Shown here in pieces: positions 11,171-22,873 of a DNA stretch of 64,000 nt. The position numbers and the translations under genes are program-made. The notes below the pieces were generated by a model. It saw only the letters and a list, made by a program, of their open reading frames with translations, did not search any database and was not told where the DNA came from. Every line of letters starts with the position of its first letter. Positions within the stretch are counted from its first letter, which is position 1. Origin of the DNA: Hypericum androsaemum (lineage: Eukaryota; Streptophyta; Magnoliopsida; Malpighiales; Hypericaceae); contig OZ023180.1 in assembly GCA_963995505.1 (NCBI GenBank), forward strand, positions 15,266,689 through 15,330,688, written 5' to 3'.

Positions 11171-12443
11171 GGAAAAATTACTCTCACGTCCCTGACCTTT
11201 GGTCACCCTCCCCCTAGGGTCCCTGACTTTTGGAAAATGATTATCTCGTCCCTAAGTTTTGCTGATAATAGACTCTCGGGTCCCTGGAGCCGGAATATTC
11301 CATATTCTCTGGTGATCCCCCGCTTGAAAAGACTAAAATACCCCACACTTAAAAAATTAAAAAAAATTTCCTTCTTCATCCCCTTATCTTCTTCCTCCTA
11401 CCATCATCTTCTTTAACTCCCCTCTTCTTCTTTCCCAAAAATTAAATCAACTCAGAGACAACATCCAATTAAACACCAAATTGTTTCAATCTAGAACATA
11501 ACATTAAGAACACTAAACCCTAATTCCAGAATTCAAGTTCACGAACATGGGTCCCCTTTAAGACATTTACCTTCAAAAACCAGCTTTCAATCTACTTGTA
11601 ATTATTCTGTTTGCTTCAAAGAGCACCAAAGAACCAAACTTTAAAAAGGGAGAATTTTTTTCCTAAAATGAACCACAGCTAAAGCAGCTAAATTCCTCCT
11701 CAAACGAACAAAGTAAAGAAAATCCAATTCCAAAGATGGAATCTTTTCTTCATCTAGAACCAAACAAAAGGGAGAAAGCTCACCTGAAGGAGATGTGAAA
11801 TCGGCGAGGATGCTGCCCTCCACGAACAGGTCGTCCATGATCCGACGACCAGGTCATGCCAAACAAGGCCTTACCTGAGTTGCTGACTCTCCTCTTCCCG
11901 CCGGTGTACAGGTCGCGGGAGCGGGTCTGGGCAGATGACGGGGTTTGGTTCGAGGTCTTTCTTCGGGAGGACAAGGTTCTCGAGGGGATGTTCCGGCGAG
12001 GGGAAGAGGAGGTTGACCAATGGAGGATGGAGGTGAGGAGCGGGGTGGAGGAAGGTTCCGACGCTAACGTTCTTAGTTGGGTTAGTTTTAATTGATTATG
12101 TAGGTATTTTGTTGATTTTAGTTTTGATTAGTTATTTTTTTATTCCCAGCGAAGAAGAAGAAAGGGAAGGGAAGAAGATGAAGTTTGATTTTAGATATTT
12201 TTTATTCCCAGCAAGAAGGAGGAGAGAGGAATAAAAGAAGAAGATAACCTTTGTTTTTTTTAACAAAGGAGGGTATTTTGGTCATTTTAAGTGGGGGTTC
12301 ACCGGAGAAAAAGGAATATTTCGGCTCCAGGGACCCGAGAGTCTATTATCAGCAAAACTTAGGGATGTGATAATCATTTTTCAAAAGTCAGGGACCTTAG
12401 GGAGAGGGTGACCAAAGATCAGGGACGTGAGAGTAATTTGCCC
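11171..12443. mobile_element. Mutator-like element, G..AAATTAC family (copy A)
   Basis: 1,273-bp element with terminal inverted repeats of roughly 170-190 bp. The left end reads ggaaaaattactctcacg; the right end on the opposite strand reads gggcaaattactctcacg; both continue through gtccctga and gactctcgggtccc. Flanks ttaatatta and tttatattc are a plausible 9-bp target duplication with two differences, as expected for an old Mutator-type insertion. The TIRs match those of the element at 41286-42714, but the interior is different. The interior (about 11640-12095) has exon-like GC-richer sequence with possible splice sites on the minus strand (a CTCAG|gtaagg donor near 11871), suggesting captured gene exons whose parent I do not recognise. 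The segment is absent from duplication copy 2. Confidence 0.82.
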
Positions 12444-13141
12444 TTTATATTCTTATAGAACGAGCTTTCTGGTACTATAATCACAATTAGTCAATTAATC
12501 AACGAAGGACACTAGGTAAAATTAGAGTAAAAGAATTTGGTTGTTTTAGTTAAAGTAAATTATTGACCGAAATTATGGCCGGAGGAGAATCACATAAAAG
12601 AATTTGGTTGTTTTCGAGATGTTGATTTCACGGAATTTAGATGACAAAGTACAACCAAGCAGTTTGCGGTGGTCCTTCTAAAAAAAAGCAGTTTGCGGTG
12701 GAACCACACGTCACGGAATACACGTTTCCTACTCCAATACACCTCTATCTATAAGCTCATTTGTTTTTTATGTTACCATCGATTTTCAAATTTAAATGAT
12801 TAAAATTTTATTAAATATGATTAAAAAATTTCAACAAATATCTAATATTTAATGTTGACATTTCTTAACTTATTTGTTAAGACGACAATTATAATGTTTG
12901 GAAGTAGGGTTGAGCATGAAATATCTCAATCGCACGTCCATTAAGCAAAAAAAAATTCTCTCCTGATCCCTCTCCTTAAATCCCGAAATTTTTTGGCATG
13001 AGATTGGGAATTTCGAATTCTACTTTTCAAGAAACAAAAAGAAATTGAAGTCCCTAAAATTTTGGGTAACATGGAAGTTGCCTACCGCTGAATCATCAAA
13101 GCATTATACTTTGCCGGTTGGTCACTTACTAAAATAAGTCC

Positions 13142-15470
13142 TTATTATTACCGCCGACTTCGCGAAAGGCACAATCTGACCATTGAGGGTCCAACTTACC
13201 AAGATGGGTGTAAAAGACCAAAGAGAATTCTAACAGCCTTCTAGGACCTTCTCTCTTCTCTTGTAACCCTAGATTCTAAATCTTCCTTCTTCCATTGTAT
13301 ATATTAATTAGGTAGAAGGTGACAAGAATCTAGATCTTTCCTAAGAGTTACATGTTTGTTTGGGGGGGGGGGGGGGACATATACATAAGAGTTTCCACAA
13401 CTTCTCTAGCATTATTCTGTATTCCCCTCTTAGTGCTGTAGTTGAGAGAAGGTGAGGGTAGGCCGACTTTGGCTAATGAGAGTCAGAGTGCCGCACAAAT
13501 AGCTTACGTCCGTGACAATTGGTATCAGGGTTGCGTTACGATGGCCACAGAGTAAGCGTCCATGGTGGATCATGGTGAGGCGGCAAAGGTTAGCAATATG
13601 CGTGTAAGGGCATCGTGGTGTTTCATTTGCAACGAGCCTCACAAATCCAGGGATTGCCCCACGCGGTCGAAGCTCGAAGCCATGTTTGGGGAAGAGAGGC
13701 CTTCTCATATGATGGAGGTTTCTCGCAAGGAGGAGTCGGTGCCACAAGATACTGGGTCTACTTGCGATGGAGGATCCGTAAGGTTAGCATTTGGTGTTCG
13801 AGATAGTTGCGAGATGTTGGATGAGGAGGCTCAACACATTAAGGAGTTTCATCAAGGAGATGTCGAGCTTTCGAGGAGAGATGCAAGGGACGTCTAACAT
13901 AGTAGCTAGCACCTTGTTAGGCTATATCGATGAGGTAAGCACGACCTCACTTTCTTATAGACAATGGTATCCAGAGAATGGAGTGCATGACAGGCGTGCA
14001 TGTCTCCAAATATTAGGTAACAAGGGCAAGGAGCGCCCGAGGTTCACATGGTATTTTATTTGCTAAGGACCTCACCAAAGTTATAAGTGCCCTAAGCGGA
14101 TGGAGCTCGTAGCATTGATCCAAAAGGAGGAGGACGAGAGGTAGAGGAATGCGAGGAGCATAACGAGGATGGAACAAGATTCGTGGATTCCAACGAGGGC
14201 AAAATTCCTAAAGAGGTCGCAGGCGTCATCGATGAGAGCGAGGCATGAGAACCATGAAGCTATCGAGAATGCTCCCACCTAGGCAAGAGGTGGATTCTCC
14301 AACGGTAATAGATTGGAGGAGGCCCTGATGGATGAACCAATGCTTGCTCTCCCTGATGTGTGTGGTCGCAAGGTCGTGACTATGATGGAGGTTGCGGGCA
14401 TACAAAATGACACAAAGGATGAGAAGCGCAAAGGTACCAAAGAAGCTTGTACCGAGATAAAATGTGGAACTCATGACGCAGAAGTGGACGAGAAGGAGGT
14501 CCATGAAGTGGGTGAATCCAAGCTACGAAGGGTTTTGACGTGCCTTGATGATCAAGAGGTACTTGGTTCGTTGGAAGAGTCACCCAAGTGATAACTCTAG
14601 TGGGAGCATGAGAGGGGTCGTGGCAGTCCTAAGCTAAAGTTATCTGGTGTAAAGATGCGACAAAAGCGTCATGCGAATAGGTGAGGGTAAATGTCGCGGG
14701 ATGACTTATCCAAGGCCCATATGTGGGGAAGAGATTTGTGCAAAAAAGGGAAGACCTTCGGAATGCGATAACCAAGGTGGTCGAAAGAGCCATACGAGTT
14801 ACCAATGAGCAATTGATCTAATGGTATAAGGGAAGGGAAGGAAATGGTGGGGAGCGATCAGGGTTCAAACCCTAGACACGACAAAAATCTACCTATACAA
14901 AAAGTGCCCTACGAGTCATTTGCCAATGAAGCACTATTCAGAGATACAAGAAGCATTTGGTCTAATGGAAAGAATGTCCGGATAATGACACTAGTTGGGA
15001 GCGTAGAGATGATTTTTTAGTTTGAAGCTGTGCAGAGGGTGTCGCAACGATATATGGGAGAGAATGTCACATACCGACTTTTTGGAAGGGCCAATCTGGC
15101 CATTGAGGGTCCAACTTGCCAAGATGAGTGTGGAAGACCCAAGAGAATTCTATAAGCCTTCTAGAATTTTCTCTTATAACTTAGACTCTAAAGTCATCCT
15201 TTGTATTTATTAGGTAGGCAGAAGGTGACAAGAATCAAGATCCTTCTTAAGTATTTTATATAAGGGAGGGCTACCCCTTATTTGTAACCATTTCTCAAAA
15301 TCTCAAAGTTGAGTAATACATAAGAGTTCTCACAATTTCTCTAGCAATTTTGTATATTTTCTCTCCTTTTAGTAGTATAGAATTGAGAGAAAGTAAAAGT
15401 AGGCTAATTTTGGCTAGCTAGAATCGAAATACTGCACAGATAAATTGTGTGGGAGAATTTGTCTTTGACA
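13142..15470 (+). mobile_element. Short non-autonomous LTR retrotransposon
   Basis: 5' LTR about 13142-13517 and 3' LTR 15065-15470 align along their length (ccattgagggtccaactt, aggtagaaggtgacaagaat and further). A primer-binding site tggtatcaggg at 13520, close to the initiator-Met tRNA complement, follows the 5' LTR; a polypurine tract gggagagaa precedes the 3' LTR. The 3' LTR begins tgtcac and ends gaca. No polymerase is present: the 1.5-kb interior has only decayed gag pieces, so this is a LARD- or TRIM-like element. No clear 5-bp target duplication was found. A 16-base G run sits inside the 5' LTR (about 13362-13377). Confidence 0.8.
13562..14145 (+). pseudogene. Decayed gag with two zinc-knuckle-like segments
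   Basis: A 111-codon frame at 13562-13897 contains CFICNEPHKSRDCP followed by a basic-acidic RSKLEAMFGEE tail, the variant zinc knuckle seen in plant gypsy-type gag proteins. A second, broken copy of the same signature occurs at about 14050-14140 (FIC, a stop, then GPHQSYKCPKR), so the motif is duplicated in the element. Stops and frameshifts separate the pieces, and no protease or reverse transcriptase follows. Confidence 0.6.
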
Positions 15471-15715
15471 CTACACTCTGGAAATCATTATCCTTCGTAT
15501 AAACATGAAATTTTACTCAGATGTGCAGTTGGTGCCTCCATTGGACCAGAAAGGAGAAAAACTAAATATTAAATTGCATATTCAATAGGATAGCCTTGGC
15601 CATGGTTTCAATATGGTAAATTTGAACCAATAAAATCAAATATATTCTTAAGAAATAAGAAAGAGAAACTGAACCTAGTAAAAAATCTTTGTGAAAAAAA
15701 AACCATATATAATCG

Positions 15716-16571
15716 ATATGGTCGCATAGGATGTGAGTTCTAATGAGGTTGCTCAAGATGAGGTACATGAGAATAATCAGTTTTCTTTGGTCCCGGTTAA
15801 TCCCCATGAAGGGGTGGAGGTACATGATCACGTCGTGATAGAGCTTGAAGCACAAAAGACGCCGGGGTCGGTCCATACTTTTGATCAGGTTGCACGGCTT
15901 GAAGAAGTAGGGACGGGCCAATTTTTTGGCTCATTGAACAAGGCTGTGGAACTGAATTTAAGTCCGTCCATGAATGTATGAGGTTTCAAATGGTCATTTG
16001 TGTGGGCTGGATTGTCAGTCTTCATGCATTGAGGTGGACGTTACACTTTTTGATTCAGTTTTGGTCCCATGCTCGCCGATTTTACTGAGTGGGCATGACC
16101 TGCTTTCGGGTAGGAGTGGTTCAGTGGGTAGTAGTTCAAAATATTATCCTCGATGGATGAACATGTCATCAGATGAGGACGATGTTTCCCTTTCACTTTC
16201 AAGGCCATCTAAAGGTGGCATTACGAAGACAAAATGGTGTAATGGGGATGTTCCCCCTCTATCTTCAAGAGCGTCCAAATACGTGAAGGATGTGGCAGAT
16301 AAACCTCCTCCTCCCACGACATCAGTTATGACTCGGGCAATGAAGAGAAATACGAAGAAAAAAAAATTATGTTTGGGTTATTATATACTCATGACTACCC
16401 AATTTGTGGATTAGCTTTAGTAGAGTTCCTGTTGTGGAAGCAGGTTATGTATTTAGGTATTTACCCATTTAGGACTTGGCGTACTCAGGTTTATTTTTAT
16501 TTTTCTCTCTCTTCTCACTACCTGTTATAACTTTTTATTTCTTTCTAATAAAATTTTGGAATTTATTTAAA
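15716..16571 (+). mobile_element. Insertion of retro-copied appearance in duplication copy 1
   Basis: Absent from the matching site in copy 2 (near 30175-30190), so it is an insertion or gain. It carries two overlapping plus-strand frames, 15733-15981 and 15974-16414, which read as one protein broken by a frameshift: acidic N-terminal part, serine-rich middle, then PPPPTTSVMTRAMKRNTKKKKL. The right end is A-rich (attttatttaaaaaaa) after an aataaa signal near 16546, as in a polyadenylated retro-inserted sequence. I do not recognise the protein; a LINE ORF1 remnant is one possibility. No target duplication was seen. Confidence 0.5.
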
Positions 16572-16652
16572 AAAATCTAGATTACGATGAAAATACACCA
16601 TGGATTCTCATTTTTTATTACCAACTCATATTTGTGTAGGGACTATTATATT

Positions 16653-16801
16653 GCGCAAATTATTCTTAGGTCTTTGGAATTTGTTCAAAAATAAAAGACC
16701 CGAGAATATAATCAACCCAAACACAAATGACAGAAAAATCATTTCTGAAAATTCAGGGACGCAAGAGGCGATATGACCAAACTCATAAGAGTAATTTGTC
16801 C
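16653..16801. mobile_element. Shortened MULE-type miniature element, copy 1 counterpart
   Basis: Ends gcgcaaattatt and gagtaatttgtcc resemble the G..AAATTAC termini of the Mutator-like elements, and it sits exactly where copy 2 has the 282-bp element 30250-30531. Most simply, the insertion predates the duplication and this copy has since lost sequence. Confidence 0.5.
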
Positions 16802-17078
16802 CAAAATATTTCATTGGTTCTCATTGTCTGCACTAATCTAGGAGATTTGCTTTATTTAAAAGCTCGATGACCACTTCAAAGTACTCGTTGCCAAGGTACA
16901 AGAGATTATCTAAATTTTGTAACAAAGTACAAGCTTTGTGTTGTAACGCTATCTTGTTGGTCTACCATGTGCTTTTTCACTGAGGATGGAGATCCTCTGT
17001 TAATATTCCAGGAATTGGATCCTCTGGCTCTGTTGAATCCTGAGAAATAGCTCAGCACATGTGCCGGTATAGTTGTCG
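16802..17078 (-). pseudogene. Duplicated 3' tail of the AAE15/16-like gene
   Basis: Matches 30540-30800, which is the 3' UTR and last codons of the acyl-activating-enzyme gene. On the minus strand the end of the coding part reads EEIDN followed by a frame change where the intact gene has [10 protein letters not shown] and stop. Only about the last dozen codons are present; similarity stops at about 17078, which marks the duplication breakpoint. Not a functional gene. Confidence 0.75.
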
Positions 17079-17251
17079 ATCTCTTCAAAGTACTCATGCC
17101 TGAACGCATGCAAGGTTTTTAAAAATGACCCGGAGAGCAACCCGCTATGCTCTCCGGGTTGTGGGTTGAATGGTCTAATTGGTTGAAACACTGGTCGGAC
17201 CAAATATTTTTGTTACATGCGTTATATATTTATATAGATTATGGGGTTGTC

Positions 17252-17935
17252 TAGACTTGGCTATTGTTAGAATCCGATTCGTGATTCGATTTGATTCGAT
17301 TCGTTCTCAATTTCATTCGATTCGATCAGAATTTGATTCATCCAAAATTTGATTCGAATTCGCCAAGAGACGAATTGAATACGGTTTAAGATTTCTAAAA
17401 TTCGTCAATCTAGCAAATTGAATTCAAATTCGAGTATCGAATTCGATTCAAGTTCAATTCCTGTAAATTCGATTGAAATTCGTCCATATTATGTAATTTT
17501 TTAAGAAAGTACTAAGAAGTACTTATATTACTATCTAATTATGTCATCAAGTAGAGCAAAAGATACGTAGGCAACTTAATTTGGTACATTAAATGCAAGC
17601 CAAATCTTTAATTTATTTCTTTTTCCCAAAAAAATGATTAATAGTAAACCTAAATTGTGAAATACATCAAAAAAATACAAAATTTTTGAATTTTTTTAAA
17701 AACATTACGAAAGTTTTGAAATTTTTCAAAAAAGTTGGTAGTTTTTTAATTTTTTTTCAATATTAGAATTAACGAAATAATTCAAATTCAATTCAAATTT
17801 GATTCGAATTCGAAGAATCATAATTCGTATTCGATTCGACTTTGGACGAATTGAATACGGTTTAAGGTTTTGATGAATTCGAATTCGAACTAAGTCGATT
17901 CGAATTTGACCCAATTCCAATAGTAGTCAAGTCTA
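17252..17935. mobile_element. hAT-like non-autonomous element rich in GAATTCGAAT motifs
   Basis: 684 bp between inverted termini tagacttggctattg and caatagtagtcaagtcta. Flanking octamers gggttgtc and ggattgcc match at 6 of 8 positions, consistent with an aged 8-bp hAT duplication. The interior is packed with gattcgaattcg-type repeats in both orientations. A truncated relative lies at 59218-59437. Confidence 0.6.
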
Positions 17936-18574
17936 GGATTGCCCAAGAAACTTCTAGTTCGAATGAATCCAATATTTTAGCTTTTCATCTTCCATGTTTA
18001 TCTTTTTTTATTTTGAGAATTTTCATGTTCTAATAAATGCACATTCTTTTGACTTTTTCTTTTCCCAAAACACTCTCTTTCCAAAAAATCCTTGCTTCTT
18101 TCAAACCCAAAATATCTTCTACAATCATCTTCCTCCTCTTCCATCTTCAACCTCCTCCTCCACCTCCGGCGGCCTCCATCCTCCGGAGGCCTACTTCTCC
18201 CTTGCCTCGGGGCCGTCCTTCCTCCTCCGATGGCTCTTCTCCATCTTCTCCCTCCATTCCACAACGATTTTCCGCCTTCACCATTCTCCTCTGGCGGCCC
18301 TCCGACAGCCCTCTTCTTCCAATGTCCCTATTTCCTCTTCCTCCAGCTTTACTTTTTTGTTTTCGTGTGTTTAGGTCCTGGGAAAATTGGGCAAAATTGC
18401 CATTTTTTCCATTTTTACCCCTAAAACCTTACTAATCGGAAAATTTTGGGTAAAAAATCTGTGCATGTACAGATTTCGGGCAGTTTGTAAGGTTGTCGAT
18501 CGAACCCACAAACTCAGTACGCCACCATAGCTGATTCGCAGTTCCGATTGGTCGAACCACCGGTCGGAAATATT
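17936..18574. other. Spacer with a C-rich, proline-coding-like stretch
   Basis: 18100-18330 is markedly CCT/CTC-rich and stays open in several frames on both strands (for example 18037-18435), which is what low-complexity C/T-rich DNA gives. No domain is recognisable. At 18540-18574 a tggtcgaaccaccggtcgg motif resembles one at 17165-17205, perhaps the two ends of an undefined repeat around the hAT element. Confidence 0.35.
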
Positions 18575-20070
18575 TGGCCGCAAGCATTAATTTGTCAGAT
18601 ATCTCTTTTGGAGAAAATTGTCTAATTTTTTATGACTCGTATGTTAAGCAGTGCACTAATTTTTAATTCGAATATAATTTTTAAAAATTGTAAAATTCTC
18701 CCATATTTAACATTATTCCACTATCAAGATATGGATTAAATTAAAATAACTCTTATAATTTATCAAGGTGCTTATTGATCGTGGTAGACTATTTAAGACA
18801 GAAACAATTGGGTAGGGGAAGGGTAAACCTTTGTATATACGGTGAGTTTTTTTAGCTTTTACAGTTTTTTAGTTTTTGCTAATTAGTATTTACTTTTTAA
18901 AATTTTGATAAAGCTTATTTACCTATTAAAAAAAACAGAAACAAGTGATCATTGCCAAAAAAGACAGAAACAAGTGATCAGGGGGAGTGGGTATGGCTGT
19001 CCTGTTTCAATTTCTAAGGTATCATGTGGGCGGTCGTAGGCAATTATACACAGTGTCTTGTTTGTTCTTTTCCTTTTGTCATCGACTAGTTGGACGGCAA
19101 GCTCACGAGTTACGGAGGACAAAAAGTTTTACTGGATAATGTTTTTTTTGTCTACGTGTGTGCAGACTTCGAATTGAGTAAAATTTATTAAAATCATATT
19201 CATTATTTTAGAATATCAGTACTCGGAAAACTCCATAGAGAAAAAAATTTTATGTGAATAATGGGTTAGTCCATATCTATGAGGATTAACTCAAACTAAT
19301 ATTATTACACATGCAAACCAATATTACTTCACATGCAAACCAATATCACTTCACATGCAAACGAACGTCTTGCAAACCAATATTACTTCACATGCAAAGC
19401 AATATCATCTGGTATGTTATTGATCATCAGATTTAAAGATGATCAAATCTGACGGCCCAAAATGTAGCCTCCACCTATGAACAAATTTTCTTTAGTCCCC
19501 ACTCAATTCGGTCTCGAATAATGAACATATTCGGTTTAACCAAGGGGAAAAGGAAACTGAATAGACTATTTTGATCATTTTAACTTGCAACAACAGAAGT
19601 CGGTTATTCACATCATCTAGTGCTTAAATTAACTGAGATGAACTAGAAAATTCAAATACTTATAAAAAAACTAGAAAATTCAATTGCAGCTGAGTTATAT
19701 TGTGATAGAAAGAGCTTTGTAGTCCTATGATTACAATTAGCCAATTAATCAACGTAGGAAGCTAGGTAAAAATTAGGGTTACAAAACTTGGTTATTCAGG
19801 TTAGTTAAAGTTGATTATTGACTGAAATTATGGCCGGAGGAGAATCACATAAAAATGGCTTGTTTTCGAGTTCCTTACCGATAAGAATGTTGATGTCACG
19901 GGATTTACATGGCAATCCAAACAGTTGCGGTGGAACCCACACATCTTTTTGAGGGGTAAATACTAAATACTTCCACTTCATTAATAATGATCGGATTGCC
20001 CATCTCCTGGACTTAAAAAAAACACTACCAACATGAAAGAGAACACTACTACCCACCCCGAAGAAGCGAG

Positions 20071-21139
20071 TTTTTTCTTACAGAGTGTTAAAAAAAATCT
20101 TTCACCAATCTGGCATCTTCAAAATTTTTTGTACCAATCTGGCGTTAGTCAGAGAACAATGACCGTTTCGTATCACCGCAAAATGGCATAATTCTGCCAT
20201 TCTGTACTTGAAAACGGCAAACAACTACCTCCGATACAAACTACAACTCGCTCCAAACTTCGTAAATGGCTTGGCTCCAGCTTGCACGACCACCAAGGCC
20301 CTTTTTTGGTAATTTATTATTTACAGAAATTGGGAACCATCTTCAGTTTCACTGTAATGGTCGGTTACTTGTATCACGAAACAATAATACTAAACCGACT
20401 CAATCACTAAATTTTCACTCGTCTCCATGTACGTTTTTTTGTAGGAAAGTTTCCATCTACTTATTATTGGGTGCGTTTCGTGGAATATATTTCACTAATA
20501 GATGGTCGATCTTTAGTACATTTCTCAATCTATCTGTCTGTTTGGTAAATCAGTAGATAAGAAATAGTAGGGACAGTTATAATTCTACTGGTAAATAACA
20601 AACTGTTTTTTCTTTCATTATTTTCATCTCACGTGGTTTATTAAAAGAGTGCAGAAACATGTTTTAATAATTATAGATAAATACGTACAGAAACATGTTT
20701 TAATAGTCCAACCAAAGTGTTATATATATCTAATATTATTTTATTACAATCGTTCTATTTTATTAATTATTTTTTGAATCATTATTTTTCCAATATTAGT
20801 TTAAATCATTTACGAAAATATAATTATAATATGAAACTGAAGATGGTTCCCAAGCTCTGTAAACAATAAATTACCAAAAAACGGCCCTTGGTGACTGTGC
20901 AACGTGAGCCAAGCTGGAGCCAAGCCGTTTACGAAGTTTGGGGTGAGTCGCAGCTTGCACCGGAGAACGGTAGTTGTTTACCGTTTTCAAGTACAGAATG
21001 GCAGAATTCTGCCGTTTTGCAGCGATACGAAATGGCCAAATATGGCCGTTCTCTGACCAACACCAAATTGGTAAAAAAAATTGAGAACACCAAATTGGTG
21101 AAAGATTTTTTTTAACACCCTGTAGGAAAAAAAATCCCT
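20071..21139. mobile_element. Long-TIR (MULE-type) element
   Basis: About 1.07 kb with inverted repeats of roughly 270 bp: 20075-20350 is mirrored by 20830-21125. Paired landmarks on opposite strands include gtgttaaaaaaaatctttca, tcagagaac, gtacttgaaaacgg, ctccagcttg and ggaaccatcttcagtttca. The core, 20350-20830, is AT-rich and non-coding. Flanks share gaagcga, an imperfect 9-bp duplication. Mutator-like is the best fit; a foldback element is the alternative. A transcript across it would form a long hairpin. Confidence 0.7.
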
Positions 21140-21420
21140 CGAAGCGAAGTTAAGAGAATAACACACCTAAACAAAGAGCGACCCACCAATACACAATACT
21201 CCCCTCGTAACAACAATACGATTGTAGTCGTCGGCCTCGGTAAAATTCATTCCGAAAAAACCACCCCCACTGGGAAAAAATTGAAATAGGGAAAAAAGCG
21301 CACTACCGATAATATTGCGAGAGAGATGAATAAAGCATATTGACCATGATACACCCAAAGATCCCATAAAATCAAATGGAAAAATGACAAAAATTAAACT
21401 GTCCCTCCCCGATACCTCCC

Positions 21421-22437
21421 CAGGTCCTGTTTGGCGAAATAGATTCGGAGCAGATAGCAGATTCGTTTTAGCAGATAACATATTGGATAAATTGTTTGGT
21501 AAAACTAACTAGCAGATTGAATTTAGTACAGTATACATGTTTGGTTAAACTTAAATAAAATAATCTATATTATTTAATTAACTTAAATACTAATAAATTA
21601 AGATAAACTTAATTATATTTAAATTTATTTTTTTATAAATATAAAATAATTAACGTCATGAAATAAAATCAAACATATATTAAAAAACTACTTAATAAAG
21701 ATTCACGAAACTAGAATAAGAATAACAAGACCATATTATTTATTAAAGTAGATAAATTAATATTTATTACAATATTTTAAAAGAACATTGAATGATCATT
21801 TATTCTAATTCTTATGATTACATCAAATTAATATTCTATTAGTCTATTAGTATTTATAAACAGAAGGAAAGAATAATTTTAAGAATGAAAAAAATCTCAA
21901 CTTAATCTAATTTAAAATATTTATATAAAAAATCAAATTTTAAATAGTAGTTTACGGGATATCTTTTAATATTTTTTTGTTAAATATAATCTTAATTTTT
22001 CAAATAATTATCAAACAAAATAAAACATATAGTAGTTAAAACAAAATCTATTAAAATTAAAAGAATCTTTAAATTTAATAGAAAATCTACTACACGAAAA
22101 TCTCTTAAAATTTAAACGAACCAGCCTAAAAAATTTTAAAAAAAAATCTCTTAAATTTTTTTAGTTAAATAGAATCGTTAATTTTTATAATAATTCATAA
22201 GCAAAATAAATAATGAGTCTCTCTCGGTAGTTAGCATCTTAAATAAAATCTATATTAGTAAAAAATTAATTAATTTTTTTAAAAAAGATAACCAACCAAA
22301 ACTACTTCTAATCTACTAGTAGATTGTAATCTACTCATTTTACCAAATAAGTAGATTGCTAATCTATTCCTAATCTACTCCAAATCTTCTATCTACTGCC
22401 TCAATTTTTTTTCAACAAACAGCCCAAAATTAACCTC
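21421..22437. mobile_element. AT-rich element with cctgtttgg / aaacagccc ends
   Basis: Left end ggtcctgtttggcgaaatagatt and right end (reverse) gggctgtttgttg, with tagcagatt/aatctact repeats near both ends in opposite orientation, suggest a non-autonomous DNA transposon, possibly hAT. The 1-kb interior is almost pure A/T with no frame. Target duplication not established. Confidence 0.4.
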
Positions 22438-22873
22438 TTTGGATGAAAAGAAAAACGACAACAGGAGAAGAAAACAAATCCGAGTAGCCCGCCCAACTCC
22501 ACGTCTCACGAAGCCTCCAATCGCCATCAAGCCAAATCTGCTTCCAAAGCTAGGACCACCTCAACAAGCACTAACTCCGACCGGTCACTCCTGACCTCCC
22601 GTGAACCCACACATCTTGGAATACACGTTTCTTACTCCAGTACAACTCTATCTATACGCTCATTTTTTTTATATGACTGATTAATTCAAATTTAAATTAA
22701 TTAAAATTTTTAAAAGATAGATATAAATTTTCTTAACAATATTTAAGATGCACATTTCTTAACTCATTTGTTTGAAAGCAGGGTTGAGTATGAAATATCT
22801 CAATCCCACGTCTCTTAGACCACCCGCAGCAGCGAGCAAAAGCTCGCGCAGGTGGTTATTTAATTATTAAAAA

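Larger units (their letters stand above)
10104..17078. repeat. Tandem segmental duplication, copy 1
   Basis: Collinear matches to 18575-30800 in the same orientation: 10104-11170 with 18575-19690, 12444-12720 with 19690-19945, 12700-12935 with 22603-22814, 12950-13110 with 29690-29850, 15485-15715 with 29955-30180, and 16571-17078 with 30190-30800. Shared landmarks include agcattaattt, atggccggaggagaatcaca, taaacatgaaatttt and the 3' UTR of the AAE gene. Between the blocks copy 1 carries its own insertions at 11171-12443, 13142-15470 and about 15716-16571. Matches were found by eye; identities were not computed. Confidence 0.8.
19948..22602 (-). mobile_element. LINE-like insertion with 15-bp target duplication
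   Basis: The direct repeat gaacccacacatctt (19933-19947 and 22603-22617) brackets this segment, while copy 1 has a single related site at about 12700. Long target duplications of this kind come from target-primed reverse transcription. The left end starts with a short T run (an A tail on the minus strand), so the element is oriented minus. Most of its length is occupied by later insertions (20071-21139 and about 21421-22437); what remains is 19948-20070, 21140-21420 and 22438-22602, none with an intact coding frame. Confidence 0.6.

Noticed and set aside
18037..18435. Proline/serine-rich 132-codon frame
   Set aside because: C/T-rich low-complexity DNA is open in three frames at once; no evidence for coding.
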